NCBI GenBank assembly: GCA_022826825.1
Contig: JAJDUD010000064.1
Span: forward strand, 62,001 to 126,000
DNA length: 64,000 nucleotides
Reading direction: 5' to 3'
Source of the DNA: Acidobacteriota bacterium
Lineage (GTDB): Bacteria; Acidobacteriota; Vicinamibacteria; Marinacidobacterales; Marinacidobacteraceae
Below the pieces are notes generated by a model. It was given only the letters and a program-made list of their open reading frames with translations. It ran no database searches and had not been told where the DNA came from. This document shows positions 35,412 to 44,202 of this stretch, piece by piece; position 1 is the first letter of the stretch; each line of letters begins with the position of its first letter. A program made the translations under genes and the position numbers.

Positions 35412-37136
35412 ATGCCTCCCATGATTCCGCGCGACATTGCTCCCGTTCTGAAGGATCTGTTTCAACGCTACCCCTTCGTCACCGTCACCGGACCCCGCCA
35501 GTCGGGAAAGACCACGCTCTGCCGCGAGACGTTTCCCCACCTGACGTACATCAATCTGGAGGCGCCCGACGGGCGCGACTTCGCCGAACGCGATCCCCGG
35601 GGTCTGCTCAACCAAATCGGATCGGGCGCGATCCTGGACGAGATTCAACGAGTGCCCGGCTTCCTGTCATACCTCCAGGTGTGGGCGGATGAACGGCGAG
35701 AGAACAGCCTCTGCGTGCTGACCGGCAGTGAGCAGTTCAAGCTGTCCGATGCCATCAGCCAGTCCCTCGCGGGCCGCACCGCGCCGCTTCGCCTGTTGCC
35801 GTTCTCGCTTGCCGAGCGGCGCCGCGCGAGACCGCACGAGAGCGTGGACGAACTGCTCCATCGCGGCTTCTATCCCAGGATTCTCGATCAGGACCTGGAG
35901 CCGCGACAGGCGTACGAGGCCTACTTCGAGACCTATGTGGAGCGTGACCTGCGGCAACTCGCCGAGATCCGCAATCTCTCGAGTTTTCGCCGTTTCGTCC
36001 GCCTGTGTGCGGGAAGGGTGGGGCAGCTCGTGAACCTGTCTTCCCTCGGCGCGGACGCCGGCGTCTCCCACACGACGGCGCGTGAATGGCTCACGCTGCT
36101 GGAGGCGAGCTACATCGCCTTCGTCTTGCCGCCGTACTTCGCGAACATTCGAAAGCGCCTGGTCAAGTCACCCAAGATCTATTTCTACGACGTTGGCCTC
36201 GCGTCCTACCTCCTCGGGATCGAACATCCGGAACAGATTGCGAACCACCCGCTCCGGGGGCCGCTCTTCGAGAACATGGTCATCGTGGAGGCCCTGAAGT
36301 TCGGCTTCAACCGAGGTCGTTCGCCGAACCTGTCTTTCTTCCGCGACAGCCGGGGTCTGGAATGCGACCTCCTGATGGAGACCGGCCACGGAACCGCGGC
36401 GATCGAAATCAAGTCGGGAGCAACGATCACCTCGGACGCCTTCGGGGCGCTCGGTCAGGTCGGTGAACTGATCCCGAACGTATCCATGAAGGCCATCGTC
36501 CACGCCGGGGCGGAGCGCCAGTCCCGGAGCGCGGGAGAGGCGGCGCCGTTCAGCGAGTTCGAGGGGTTGCTGGACCGCTTTGACACGGAGCAGCGGGTGG
36601 CGGCGTTTGTACAGGCGCGTGTCGGCGGCGCTCAGGCGGCGTCCGCGGTGCAGATGCTGGACACTGTCTTCCGCGTCGAGATTCGTCCTGTAATCGACGC
36701 CCTGGAACAATCGCTGAAGACCTTGGCGCCGTTGTTCCGTCGCACCGGGGCAGTTTCCCGCGTGACTGGGGACCGACACGAATCCATCGGTGCTCATCTC
36801 CTCGAACCCGGCCACTGGAGCCTCACCAAGGAGCAGTACATTGTCGGGCCGGGCTTTGTGTTGGACGATGCCAAAGCCGTTGAACTCGGGCAAGCGTTCC
36901 GGTTTGAGGGATACACCGGGAAAGGGAATCAGAACTTCGATCTGACGGTCTCGGTCGTCTGGAAGCTCGGTGGCGGCGCATTCCAGAGGGAAATCACCGT
37001 GAATGACGAGCGGGATTTGGAGCACTTGTCGGCCCGTTTCGAGATGCTCGACGGTCCCTCCGCCAACCCGGATCGGATGTGCGCTGAGGTACTGAGAGCG
37101 GCATTCGCCGAAATCGAGCGCCAGTCTGGAGGGTGA
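35412..37136 (+). CDS. AAA ATPase with DUF4143 domain and extra C-terminal domain
   Basis: 574 residues from the ATG at 35412 (the ATG at 35421 is also possible). A P-loop is seen at residues 27-35 (GPRQSGKTT), Walker B in GAILDEIQRVPGF, and later a PD-(D/E)xK-like nuclease motif within DUF4143 (ECDLLMETG...AIEIKSG, ending about residue 334). Proteins of this type (about 390 residues) are common accessory genes of uncertain function. Here a further ~190 residues follow, with no family I recognise (MLDTVFRVEIRPVIDALEQSLK, LSARFEMLDGPSAN). Lower GC than its neighbours; upstream palindromes may mark an operator. Confidence 0.8.
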   Translation: MPPMIPRDIAPVLKDLFQRYPFVTVTGPRQSGKTTLCRETFPHLTYINLEAPDGRDFAERDPRGLLNQIGSGAILDEIQRVPGFLSYLQVWADERRENSLCVLTGSEQFKLSDAISQSLAGRTAPLRLLPFSLAERRRARPHESVDELLHRGFYPRILDQDLEPRQAYEAYFETYVERDLRQLAEIRNLSSFRRFVRLCAGRVGQLVNLSSLGADAGVSHTTAREWLTLLEASYIAFVLPPYFANIRKRLVKSPKIYFYDVGLASYLLGIEHPEQIANHPLRGPLFENMVIVEALKFGFNRGRSPNLSFFRDSRGLECDLLMETGHGTAAIEIKSGATITSDAFGALGQVGELIPNVSMKAIVHAGAERQSRSAGEAAPFSEFEGLLDRFDTEQRVAAFVQARVGGAQAASAVQMLDTVFRVEIRPVIDALEQSLKTLAPLFRRTGAVSRVTGDRHESIGAHLLEPGHWSLTKEQYIVGPGFVLDDAKAVELGQAFRFEGYTGKGNQNFDLTVSVVWKLGGGAFQREITVNDERDLEHLSARFEMLDGPSANPDRMCAEVLRAAFAEIERQSGG

Positions 37137-37195
37137 GAGGAGGGTCCGGAATCCGGCAGGCAGCGTCGTGCGGGCTGAAAGGGGGTAGGTCGCCT

Positions 37196-37242
37196 GCGGG
37201 CCTGCGGCCCGCGTGCCGGCCGGAGGCCGGCGTTCCAAGCCG
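37196..37242. repeat. REP-like double hairpin, family B
   Basis: GCGGGCC-tgc-GGCCCGC, then GTGCCGGCC-gga-GGCCGGCGTTCCAAGCC. The 255-bp gap between the ATPase and arg genes holds this unit and a family A unit directly after it. Confidence 0.65.
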
Positions 37243-37273
37243 CTTCTGCCGTGAGGGTGTTTGGGTTGAGGCG

Positions 37274-37321
37274 TTTTCGACCGCCTCTCGGCGGTCGATG
37301 CCGGTCGGAGACCGGCGCTCC
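37274..37321. repeat. REP-like double hairpin, family A, single unit
   Basis: Plus orientation: GACCGCC-tctc-GGCGGTC, then GATGCCGGT-cgga-GACCGGCGCTCC. The stem GACCGCC/GGCGGTC is different from copies in the other gaps, yet pairs fully. Confidence 0.7.
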
Positions 37322-37391
37322 GCTGCCGCCTGCGCTTGACGCGTTGTGGCGTTGGTGGCTGCCGCGCGGTTGGCGCGGGCGAACGTTGTCC

Positions 37392-38333
37392 CTACGTTCC
37401 GCTTCTCAGGGTTCGCTCGGCGTCCGACAGTCCCGCGAGATCCGGGACCACGAGGGTGCCGCAGCCCTCGGGGGTGAAGACCTCGAGCAGCAGGCTGTCC
37501 GGCGTCCCCGCCGGCAGGAGGTGGGCGCGGGACACCCCGGCTTCGAGCGCCTTCCGGATGCAGAGGGCCTTCGGGAGCATCCCGGTGCGGATCGCCCCGG
37601 ACTCCTTCATTGTTTCGAGACCCGCGAGGTCGAGGAAGGACACGACGCTCTGCGGGTCCTCCGGATCGGCCAGCAGTCCCGGCGCCTCGCCCAGCAGGAT
37701 CAGCTTCTCGGCGCCGAGCGCCACCGCGAGCGCCGAGGCCACCGTGTCCGCGTTGATGTTCAGCAGCGTCCCGGCCTCGTCCGCGGAAATCGGGCTCACC
37801 ACCGGGAGCGCGCCGATGCCGAGCAGCCGCTCCAGCAGCCCGCCGTCCACCCCGTCGATGTCGCCGACGTAGCCGTAGTCCACCGTCTCCTCCGCGGCCC
37901 CCTCCTTCACCTTCACCGGCGGCCGCCGGTGCGCCCGGATGAGCCCGGCGTCCACCCCGGAGATGCCGATCGCGGGGAGGTCGAAGTCCCGGCAGGCGGC
38001 GAGGATGCGGGTGTTGATCTCCCCGTTCAGCACCATGGTGGTGACCCGGAGCGCCTCGGAATCGGTGACCCGGCGCCCGCCCACGAAACGCGTGCGGACC
38101 CCGAGCTTCTGCGAGAGCTCGGTGGATTGCGGGCCGCCGCCGTGGACCAGCACTACCCGGACGCCGAGTTCGAAGAGCAGCGCCACCTGCTCCACGAGGT
38201 CGCGGATGCTCGCTTCCGCTGCGACCGCCGCGCCCCCGGTCTTGATGACGAAGGTCTTCCCGCCGAAGCGCTTCAGGTAGGGCGCCGCGTGCCGGAGCGC
38301 CCGGATCCGGATCTGGTTTTCCCTGATGCTCAT
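37392..38333 (-). CDS. argB: Acetylglutamate kinase
   Basis: 313 residues from the ATG at 38333, overlapping the upstream stop. It phosphorylates N-acetylglutamate, the second step of arginine synthesis. The amino-acid kinase fold shows FVIKTGGAA, VVLVHGGGPQ, GRRVTDSEAL and NINADTVASALA; the phosphate-binding and substrate sites are intact. N-terminal extension (RALRHAAPYLKRFGG) resembles the arginine-inhibited class helix, suggesting feedback control. It is last in the argR-argC-argD-argF'-argB operon. Confidence 0.95.
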   Translation of the reverse strand: MSIRENQIRIRALRHAAPYLKRFGGKTFVIKTGGAAVAAEASIRDLVEQVALLFELGVRVVLVHGGGPQSTELSQKLGVRTRFVGGRRVTDSEALRVTTMVLNGEINTRILAACRDFDLPAIGISGVDAGLIRAHRRPPVKVKEGAAEETVDYGYVGDIDGVDGGLLERLLGIGALPVVSPISADEAGTLLNINADTVASALAVALGAEKLILLGEAPGLLADPEDPQSVVSFLDLAGLETMKESGAIRTGMLPKALCIRKALEAGVSRAHLLPAGTPDSLLLEVFTPEGCGTLVVPDLAGLSDAERTLRSGT

Positions 38334-39328
38334 GACAGCATCCGGTGGAGCGCCGCCATCTGCGCCCACATGCGGTTCCCGGCCTGCCGGACCACGGCGC
38401 TGCGCGGCCCGTCGAGCACCGCTCCCGCCACCACGACGCCCCGGCGCACGGGCAGGCAGTGGAAGAACCGGCAATCGTCCCGCGCGCCGGCGAACCACCC
38501 CTCGTCCACGGTCCAGCCGGAGAGCCCGGCGCGCAGCGCCAGGTCCGCCTCGGGGACGCCGTAGTACCGCGTCGAGGCCCACGATTTCGCATACAGCGCG
38601 TGGGCTCCCGCCATCGCCTCGGCGGGGTCGTCGCTCTCCCGCACCGATCCCCCGGACGCGGCGGCGAGCCGGCCCGCCTGCGCCATCACGCTCTCGGGAA
38701 GCTCGTAGCCCTCGGGCCGCAGCACGGTCACGTCCATGCCCCGCAGGGCGGCCATCCGCAGGGTGTCGGAGGCCACCGCGAGGGGCAGGGGATGGGGATG
38801 GTTGGCCCACGACAGCACGAAGCGGCCGCCCGCCGCCGGAATCCCGAGATCGTCGAGGGTCCGCCAGTCGGCCAGCGACTGGCAGGGATGGCGCATCGCC
38901 GACTCCATGTTGAGGAAGGGCTTGTCGCAGAGTTGCCGGATCAACTCGAAGCGTTCGTCGGCGAGGTCCTCGGCGAGATGGCGCTGCGCGGCGAACGCCC
39001 GCACCCCGAGCGCGTCCCCGTAGGAGGCGAGCACCGGCACCGCCTCGGCGATGTTCTCGGCGGTCGTGCCCGTCATCACGGCATCCGGATCGAACTCCAG
39101 CTTGTGGATGAACCGGTCCGGCGCGATCACGAACGAGCCGCCGCCGAGCCGCGCCATCCCCGCCTGGAAGGACGCCTGGGTCCGGAGGGAGGGATTCAGG
39201 AACAGCAGCGCGAGCACCTTCCCCTCGAGCGCCCGCGGTTCGGGCCGTTCGCGGAGGCGGGCGGCGAGAGAGACGAGTTCGCGGATCCCGGCGGCCCCCA
39301 GGTCCTCCAGCTTGTGGATCTCGCGCAT
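38330..39328 (-). CDS. argF': N-acetylornithine (or N-succinylornithine) carbamoyltransferase
   Basis: 332 residues from the ATG at 39328. Aspartate/ornithine carbamoyltransferase fold: carbamoyl-phosphate loop FLNPSLRTQASF, HPCQSLADWRT, and the C-terminal FFHCLPVRRGVVVAGAV. The HCLPVRR motif, the PSLRT loop and the length of 332 rather than about 310 residues point to the N-acyl-ornithine type (as in Xanthomonas or Bacteroides), in which carbamoylation precedes deacylation. It is flanked by argD and argB in a tightly packed operon. The choice between acetyl and succinyl substrate cannot be made here. Confidence 0.85.
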   Translation of the reverse strand: MREIHKLEDLGAAGIRELVSLAARLRERPEPRALEGKVLALLFLNPSLRTQASFQAGMARLGGGSFVIAPDRFIHKLEFDPDAVMTGTTAENIAEAVPVLASYGDALGVRAFAAQRHLAEDLADERFELIRQLCDKPFLNMESAMRHPCQSLADWRTLDDLGIPAAGGRFVLSWANHPHPLPLAVASDTLRMAALRGMDVTVLRPEGYELPESVMAQAGRLAAASGGSVRESDDPAEAMAGAHALYAKSWASTRYYGVPEADLALRAGLSGWTVDEGWFAGARDDCRFFHCLPVRRGVVVAGAVLDGPRSAVVRQAGNRMWAQMAALHRMLS

Positions 39329-39339
39329 CGCCGGCCGTC

Positions 39340-40485
39340 CTACGCGGGAATGTCCGAAAGCGCCGCGACCAGCGCGTCCACGTGCCCGTCCTCGAGCACC
39401 AGCGGCGGCATCAGGCGGAGCGCCGCCGGATCCGTCGAGGTGCCGGAGAAGATCCCCCGCTCGAGGAGCGCGTTCCGCACCTCCTTCGCCGGCCGGGAAC
39501 AGACGAGGCCGAGCAGGAAGCCCCGGCCCTGGATGCGCTGCACCGGACCGACGACCGCCTCCGCCCGAATGCGGTCGGAGAGCCGCCGCACCCGCGCGAG
39601 GAGGTCCTCCTCGCGGATCACCCGGATGACGGTGGCGATCAGCGCGCTGGCGACCGGTCCGCCCCCGAAGGTGGTCCCGAAGGACCCCATCGGCAGCCCG
39701 CCCGCGAGTTCCTCGCTCGCGAGCACCGCCCCCGCCGGGAAACCGCCGGCGAGCGCCTTGGCGGTGGTCAGCAGGTCGGGGCGCACCCCGGACCACTCGC
39801 AGGCGAAGGGCTTGCCGCTGCGGCCCATCCCGCACTGCACCTCGTCGAAGACGAGCAGCGCGCCGGCGGCGTCGCAGGCCTCCCGCGCGGCCCCGAGGAA
39901 GCCGTCCGAGAGGTCCACCGCGCCCGCCATCCCGAGGACCGGCTCCATGATCACCGCCGCGACCCGGGAATCCACCGCGGCGGCGAGTGCCTCCGGATCC
40001 TCCCGGGGCACCGTCCGCACCCGGAAGGGGGCCTCGGGGAAGGCGTACCACTTCGCGGAGCCGTCGGTGACCGCCGAGGCGGCCGCCGTGCGGCCGTGGA
40101 ACCCGCCGGTGAGCGCCACCACGGTGTCCCGGCCGGGCCGGCTGCGGAACGCCAGCCGCAGCGCGTTCTCGTTCGCCTCGGCGCCGCTGCTCACGAAGAA
40201 CGCGCGGTCGAGCCCTTGGGGGGCGAAGTCCACGAGCGCTTCGCCGGCGGCGGCGCGTTCGGGACTCGGGATCGCGGTGGTCTGGAAGAAGAGCCGCGCC
40301 GCCACCTCTTCCAGGCATTCGAGGATGGCCGGATGTCGGTAGCCGAGCCCCGCGACCGCATGGCCGCCGTAGAAGTCGATCAGCTCCCGGCCGTCCGCGG
40401 TCCTGAGGACGACGCCTTCGCCCGAGACCACTTCCAGCGGCAGTTGGGGGTAGACGGGGAACAGCGCCGGGGACTCTGCGGACAT
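39340..40485 (-). CDS. argD: Acetylornithine aminotransferase
   Basis: 381 residues from the ATG at 40485. Class III PLP aminotransferase: FYGGHAVAGLGYRHPAIL, FVSSGAEANENALRLA, TGGFHGRTAAASAVT, VFDEVQCGMGRSGK and the PLP Lys in TTAKALAGGFPAGAVL. In the arginine pathway it transaminates N-acetylglutamate semialdehyde. It lies 11 bp after argF' and 5 bp before the argC stop in reading order, so is co-transcribed. Confidence 0.93.
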   Translation of the reverse strand: MSAESPALFPVYPQLPLEVVSGEGVVLRTADGRELIDFYGGHAVAGLGYRHPAILECLEEVAARLFFQTTAIPSPERAAAGEALVDFAPQGLDRAFFVSSGAEANENALRLAFRSRPGRDTVVALTGGFHGRTAAASAVTDGSAKWYAFPEAPFRVRTVPREDPEALAAAVDSRVAAVIMEPVLGMAGAVDLSDGFLGAAREACDAAGALLVFDEVQCGMGRSGKPFACEWSGVRPDLLTTAKALAGGFPAGAVLASEELAGGLPMGSFGTTFGGGPVASALIATVIRVIREEDLLARVRRLSDRIRAEAVVGPVQRIQGRGFLLGLVCSRPAKEVRNALLERGIFSGTSTDPAALRLMPPLVLEDGHVDALVAALSDIPA

Positions 40486-40490
40486 GTTCG

Positions 40491-41585
40491 CTACAACCAG
40501 GCCGGGGTGGGGACCGTGAGTCCCGTCTCTTCGGGGAACCCGAGCAGGCGGTTCATCCACTGGACGCCGCCGCTCGCCGCCCCCTTGCCGAGGTTGTCGA
40601 GGGCGGCGAAGGCGACGACGGTCTCGCCGTCGGTGGCGGCGCCCACCACGGTGGTGGCCGAGCCGACGGTTTCCTTGAGCCGCGGCGCGGCGGCGACGCG
40701 GACCAGTGGCGCCCCGGCGTAGAAGTCGCGGAACACCCCGTCGAGGTCGTCGCCCGTGAGCGGGGAACGGCTCCTCGCGAAGACCGTGGCGTGGATGCCG
40801 CGCGCGAACGGTCCGGAATGCGGAACGAAGCGGACCCGCGCCGGGGGCTCCCCCGGGGCCGCCAGCAGGTCTTCCATTTCGGGCGCGTGCCGGTGGCGGA
40901 GGGGCTTGTAGGCGAAGAGGTTGGCGTGCCGGAGCGGATGGTGGGTCGTCTCCTTCGGCATGCCCCCCGACCCGGTGCTGCCGGTGACCGCGGAGACGTG
41001 GAGATCGGGCTCCACGAGCCCCGCGCGCCGGAGCGGGGCGGCGGCGAGGGCCGCCGCGGTGGCGAAGCATCCCGGATGGGCGACGCGCCCGGGACCGGCG
41101 CCGGCGTCGTCCGCGGTCAGCTCGGTCAGTCCGCAGGTGAACTCCCGGAGCAGGTCCGGGGCGGGATGGGGAATGCCGTAGATCGCCTGGTAGCGGGCCG
41201 GGTCGGAGTGGCGGAAGTCGGCCGAGAGGTCCACCACCGGAAGCTCGCAGCCGACCGCGTCCGCCGCCTCGATCAGGGCGGCGACCTGCGGAGCGGAGGC
41301 CTTGTGGGGGGCCGCCGAGAACGCGGCGAGGCCCGAGTGCTCCCCGGCGGCGCGTTCGAGGGCCTGGGGAAGCTCCGCCGGCGCCACGAAGGCGTCGCCC
41401 GCGAGCGCGGCCCCCAGGTTAGGGAAGGACTCCGCGATCGGAAGCCCGGCGTGACTCGCCGACACGGCCGCCGCGAGTTGGATCTCGGGGTGTCCGGCGA
41501 TCCAGCGGAGCAGTTCGCCGGCCACGTAGCCCGAAGCCCCGAGCACCAGCGCTCCGACCGGGAGCTGTCCGTTCTCCTGCATCAT
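40491..41585 (-). CDS. argC: N-acetyl-gamma-glutamyl-phosphate reductase
   Basis: 364 residues; the ATG at 41585 overlaps the argR stop, with GGGAGGA upstream. It makes the semialdehyde with NADPH. The Rossmann start GALVLGASGYVAGELLRWI, active-site Cys in AHPGCFATAAALA, TGSTGSGGMPKETTHHPLR and NLGKGAASGGVQWMNRLLG are visible. The length is near the usual for ArgC (about 345) with small insertions. Confidence 0.94.
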   Translation of the reverse strand: MMQENGQLPVGALVLGASGYVAGELLRWIAGHPEIQLAAAVSASHAGLPIAESFPNLGAALAGDAFVAPAELPQALERAAGEHSGLAAFSAAPHKASAPQVAALIEAADAVGCELPVVDLSADFRHSDPARYQAIYGIPHPAPDLLREFTCGLTELTADDAGAGPGRVAHPGCFATAAALAAAPLRRAGLVEPDLHVSAVTGSTGSGGMPKETTHHPLRHANLFAYKPLRHRHAPEMEDLLAAPGEPPARVRFVPHSGPFARGIHATVFARSRSPLTGDDLDGVFRDFYAGAPLVRVAAAPRLKETVGSATTVVGAATDGETVVAFAALDNLGKGAASGGVQWMNRLLGFPEETGLTVPTPAWL

Positions 41586-42055
41586 TCGAGTCCTCCCGGG
41601 CCCTCGGGGCTGACGGCGGCGCGCAGCCGGTCCAGGATGCCCCGCTGTCCCGCCTCGGTGGTGCTCGCGACGAAGATCGTGTCGTCGCCCCCCACCGATC
41701 CGGCGACCTCCGGCCACGCCGCGGTGTCGATGGCGTGCGCGACGCGCTGGGCGCCGCCCGGAAGGGTGCGCACCACCACCAGGTGCGGTCCGGCGGGGGA
41801 GAAACTCTCGATCAGCGCCGCGAGCCCGGGAAGCTGGGACCGCCGCTCCGGAGCGATCCGGTAGCGGCCCCCGACCTTCTGGGCCCCGATGTCCCGGAGG
41901 TCCCGGCTGATGCAGGACTGGGTCACCGAGTGCCCCTGCGCCTCGAGATGGGCGACGAGTTCCGCCTGGGTCCGGGCCCGTGCTTCGAGCAGCATGGCGC
42001 GCAGGAGGGTCCGGCGCTCGGCCGCCTCGTCGGGGCGGATGGCGTTCGTTTTCAT
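41582..42055 (-). CDS. argR: Arginine repressor
   Basis: 157 residues from the ATG at 42055. The N-terminal winged helix (RTLLRAMLLEARARTQAELVAHLEAQGHSVTQSCISRDLRDIG) and the C-terminal oligomerisation/arginine-binding domain (VVVRTLPGGAQRVAHAIDTAAWPEVAGSVGGDDTIFVAS) fit ArgR. It controls the downstream argC-argD-argF'-argB genes in response to arginine, and autoregulation is expected because it leads the operon. Confidence 0.92.
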   Translation of the reverse strand: MKTNAIRPDEAAERRTLLRAMLLEARARTQAELVAHLEAQGHSVTQSCISRDLRDIGAQKVGGRYRIAPERRSQLPGLAALIESFSPAGPHLVVVRTLPGGAQRVAHAIDTAAWPEVAGSVGGDDTIFVASTTEAGQRGILDRLRAAVSPEGPGGLE

Positions 42056-42085
42056 ATTATGTGCAAAATATACCATATCAACGAG
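42050..42085 (-). promoter_or_regulatory. AT-rich segment before argR, possible ARG box
   Basis: Reading in the operon direction, GATATGGTATATTTTGCACA then TAATATGAA is by far the AT-richest stretch near argR. It has a weak dyad around the TATA/TATG parts, as ArgR operators have, but the match to a consensus is poor. Confidence 0.35.
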
Positions 42086-42321
42086 CGCCAGCGATCCATG
42101 CCGCGCGCGGGTCGGGCTGCGCCCCGTTTTTCAAATGCCCTGAGGAAGCGAATAATCTCTCCCCTATGGGTGGGCATCGTCCGGATGCCGCGTCGGAGCG
42201 TCATCCCAGGCTGACAGTTTCAGGATTCGCGGAGTCGGTTGCGCCGGGGGCGCGCCACCTGGGGGACGCGCGCGGAACGGCGCTCAGGTCACTTTCTCCA
42301 CAGGCTGCTGCCGGGTAGTCC

Positions 42322-44058
42322 ATGACCAAGGCGCTTCTGGTCTATCCCGCACAACCGCCGACCTATTGGGGCGGCAACTACGCCCTGGAGATGGTGGACA
42401 TCAAGTCGGCGTTCCCACCCCTGGGTCTGCTCACCATTGCCGCCATGTTTCCGCCGGAATACGAGCTGCGGGTCGTCGACATGAACGTGGCTCCGCTCAC
42501 GGACTCCGATCTGGAATGGGCCGACCTGGTCTTCACCTCCACCATGATCGTCCAGCGGGTTTCCTTGCAGACGGTCATCGAGCGCTGCAACCGCGCCGGC
42601 GTCCCGGTGATTGCCGGAGGCCCGCATCCCACCACGTTCCACGACGAGATCCCCGGCGTCGACCACTTCGTGCTGGACGAAGTGGAGGAGATCTTTCCGG
42701 GATTCCTGCACGACCTGGAGAACGGGACCGCCGGGGCGATCTACCGGGAGCCAAGGAAACCCGACGTCACCCTGACACCCGTTCCCCGCTTCGACCTGAT
42801 CGACCTCGACAACTACTACTCGATGGGACTTCAGTTCTCCCGGGGATGCCCCTTCAACTGCGAGTTCTGCGACATCACCAAGCTCTACGGCCGGGTGCCG
42901 CGGACCAAGTCACCGGCCCAGCTGGTGACCGAGTTCGAGGCGCTGTACCGGTTGGGCTGGCGGGGACCCCTTTTCCTGGTCGACGACAACTTCATCGGCA
43001 ACAAGCGGGAAGCGATGGAGCTGCTGCCCGTCATCGCCGAGTGGCAAAAGGCTCACGGATACCCGTTTTCCCTTACCACGGAGGCGAGCGTCAACCTGGC
43101 CCACCTGGACGGGCTGATGGATGCCATGGTCGCGTCCGGATTCGACACCGTGTTCCTCGGCATCGAGACGCCCAATCCCAAGGCGCTGATCAAGACGAAG
43201 AAACAGCAAAACACCTCGAGGAGCGACGAGAACTTCCTGTTCAACGCGGTTCGCAAGATCCAGCGGAAAGGCATACAGGTCCAGGGCGGGTTCATTCTGG
43301 GACTCGACAGCGACGACGAGACGGTGTTCGACGCGCAGATCGAGTTCATTCAGCGGGCGGGAATCCCGGTCGCGCCGATCTACCTGTTGACGGCGCTCCG
43401 CGGCACCGACATGTACGAGCGGCTGCAATCGGAGAACCGGCTATTGGACGCGGCGATCGGCACCACCGCGATGACGCTCAACTTCAAGCCCGAGCTGGAC
43501 CCGGAGGTGTTGCTCGACGGGTTTCGGCGGGTAACCGCCACGCTCTACGACGCCACCCTCGAGAACTACTTCCAGCGCTGTCTGAACCTGTTCGAGCACC
43601 TCGAACCGGTGCCCCACCTGTTGAAGCCGATGGGGAGGAACGCCGTCGTCGTCGCCACCATGCGCCTGCGCCGGGAGCTTTCGAAGGAGCAGATTCCGGC
43701 CTTTTCACGGTTCATTGCCAGAGTCTCCCGCGACTCTCCCCGCCTGCTCCCCCTGGCGCTACGCCTGGCCGGCCTGGGCTACCACTTCGAAAAGATCACC
43801 CGACAGCAGGTCGCGATCCACGACTTCAAGGTGTTTCTGGAGGCTGAGCTGGATCTGTTCCGGGAGGCCGCTCTGGACCGCACGGAGCGCTCGGAGACCA
43901 TCCGCGACCGTCTGCAGGCGCTCTTCGCGCGTGCCGAGAGGCGTTACCGGGAGATACCCGGCGATCTTCGCCACGACGAAGACGGAGTCGACTTCGCTCT
44001 CGAGTCCTTCCGGTCCTCGGTGAGCGCTCAGGCGGAGCGTCCGTCCCGTTTCCGGTGA
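42322..44058 (+). CDS. B12-binding radical SAM protein, DUF4070 type
   Basis: 578 residues from the ATG at 42322. The N-terminal cobalamin-binding-like domain (1-150) is followed by a radical SAM domain with the CxxxCxxC cluster at Cys176, Cys180 and Cys183 (SRGCPFNCEFCDITKLYGR) and VDDNFIGNKR, TEASVNLA and GIETPNPKALIKTKKQQN. The C-terminal DUF4070 region (from about 400) is consistent. Relatives modify lipids or peptides, but the substrate here is unknown, and there is no partner gene in the same operon: the terminator at 44099 closes the unit. Confidence 0.9.
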   Translation: MTKALLVYPAQPPTYWGGNYALEMVDIKSAFPPLGLLTIAAMFPPEYELRVVDMNVAPLTDSDLEWADLVFTSTMIVQRVSLQTVIERCNRAGVPVIAGGPHPTTFHDEIPGVDHFVLDEVEEIFPGFLHDLENGTAGAIYREPRKPDVTLTPVPRFDLIDLDNYYSMGLQFSRGCPFNCEFCDITKLYGRVPRTKSPAQLVTEFEALYRLGWRGPLFLVDDNFIGNKREAMELLPVIAEWQKAHGYPFSLTTEASVNLAHLDGLMDAMVASGFDTVFLGIETPNPKALIKTKKQQNTSRSDENFLFNAVRKIQRKGIQVQGGFILGLDSDDETVFDAQIEFIQRAGIPVAPIYLLTALRGTDMYERLQSENRLLDAAIGTTAMTLNFKPELDPEVLLDGFRRVTATLYDATLENYFQRCLNLFEHLEPVPHLLKPMGRNAVVVATMRLRRELSKEQIPAFSRFIARVSRDSPRLLPLALRLAGLGYHFEKITRQQVAIHDFKVFLEAELDLFREAALDRTERSETIRDRLQALFARAERRYREIPGDLRHDEDGVDFALESFRSSVSAQAERPSRFR

Positions 44059-44098
44059 ACGGGGCTAACCCACTTTCACACTTTCCCCCGAAATCGCG

Positions 44099-44130
44099 GG
44101 CAGCGAAGCGAGTTCGCTGCCGTCAGTTTT
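44099..44130 (+). terminator. Rho-independent terminator between radical SAM gene and TonB receptor gene
   Basis: A perfect 9-bp stem (GGCAGCGAA/TTCGCTGCC) with a 5-nt loop is followed by GTCAGTTTT. It lies between convergent genes and is the clearest terminator in the window. Confidence 0.6.
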
Positions 44131-44141
44131 CCTGGTCCGCG

Positions 44142-44180
44142 TGGCGCGCCGGTCTGGAACGCCGGTCTCCAGGTCCCCGC
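44142..44180. repeat. Degenerate family B repeat
   Basis: GGTCTGGAACGCCGGTCTCC is similar to the family B core (GGCTTGGAACGCCG...), but the right arm (AGGTCCCCG) is decayed so the hairpin is incomplete. Confidence 0.4.
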
Positions 44181-44202
44181 AGGTGAGCCGGGCGGGCGCT
44201 CC

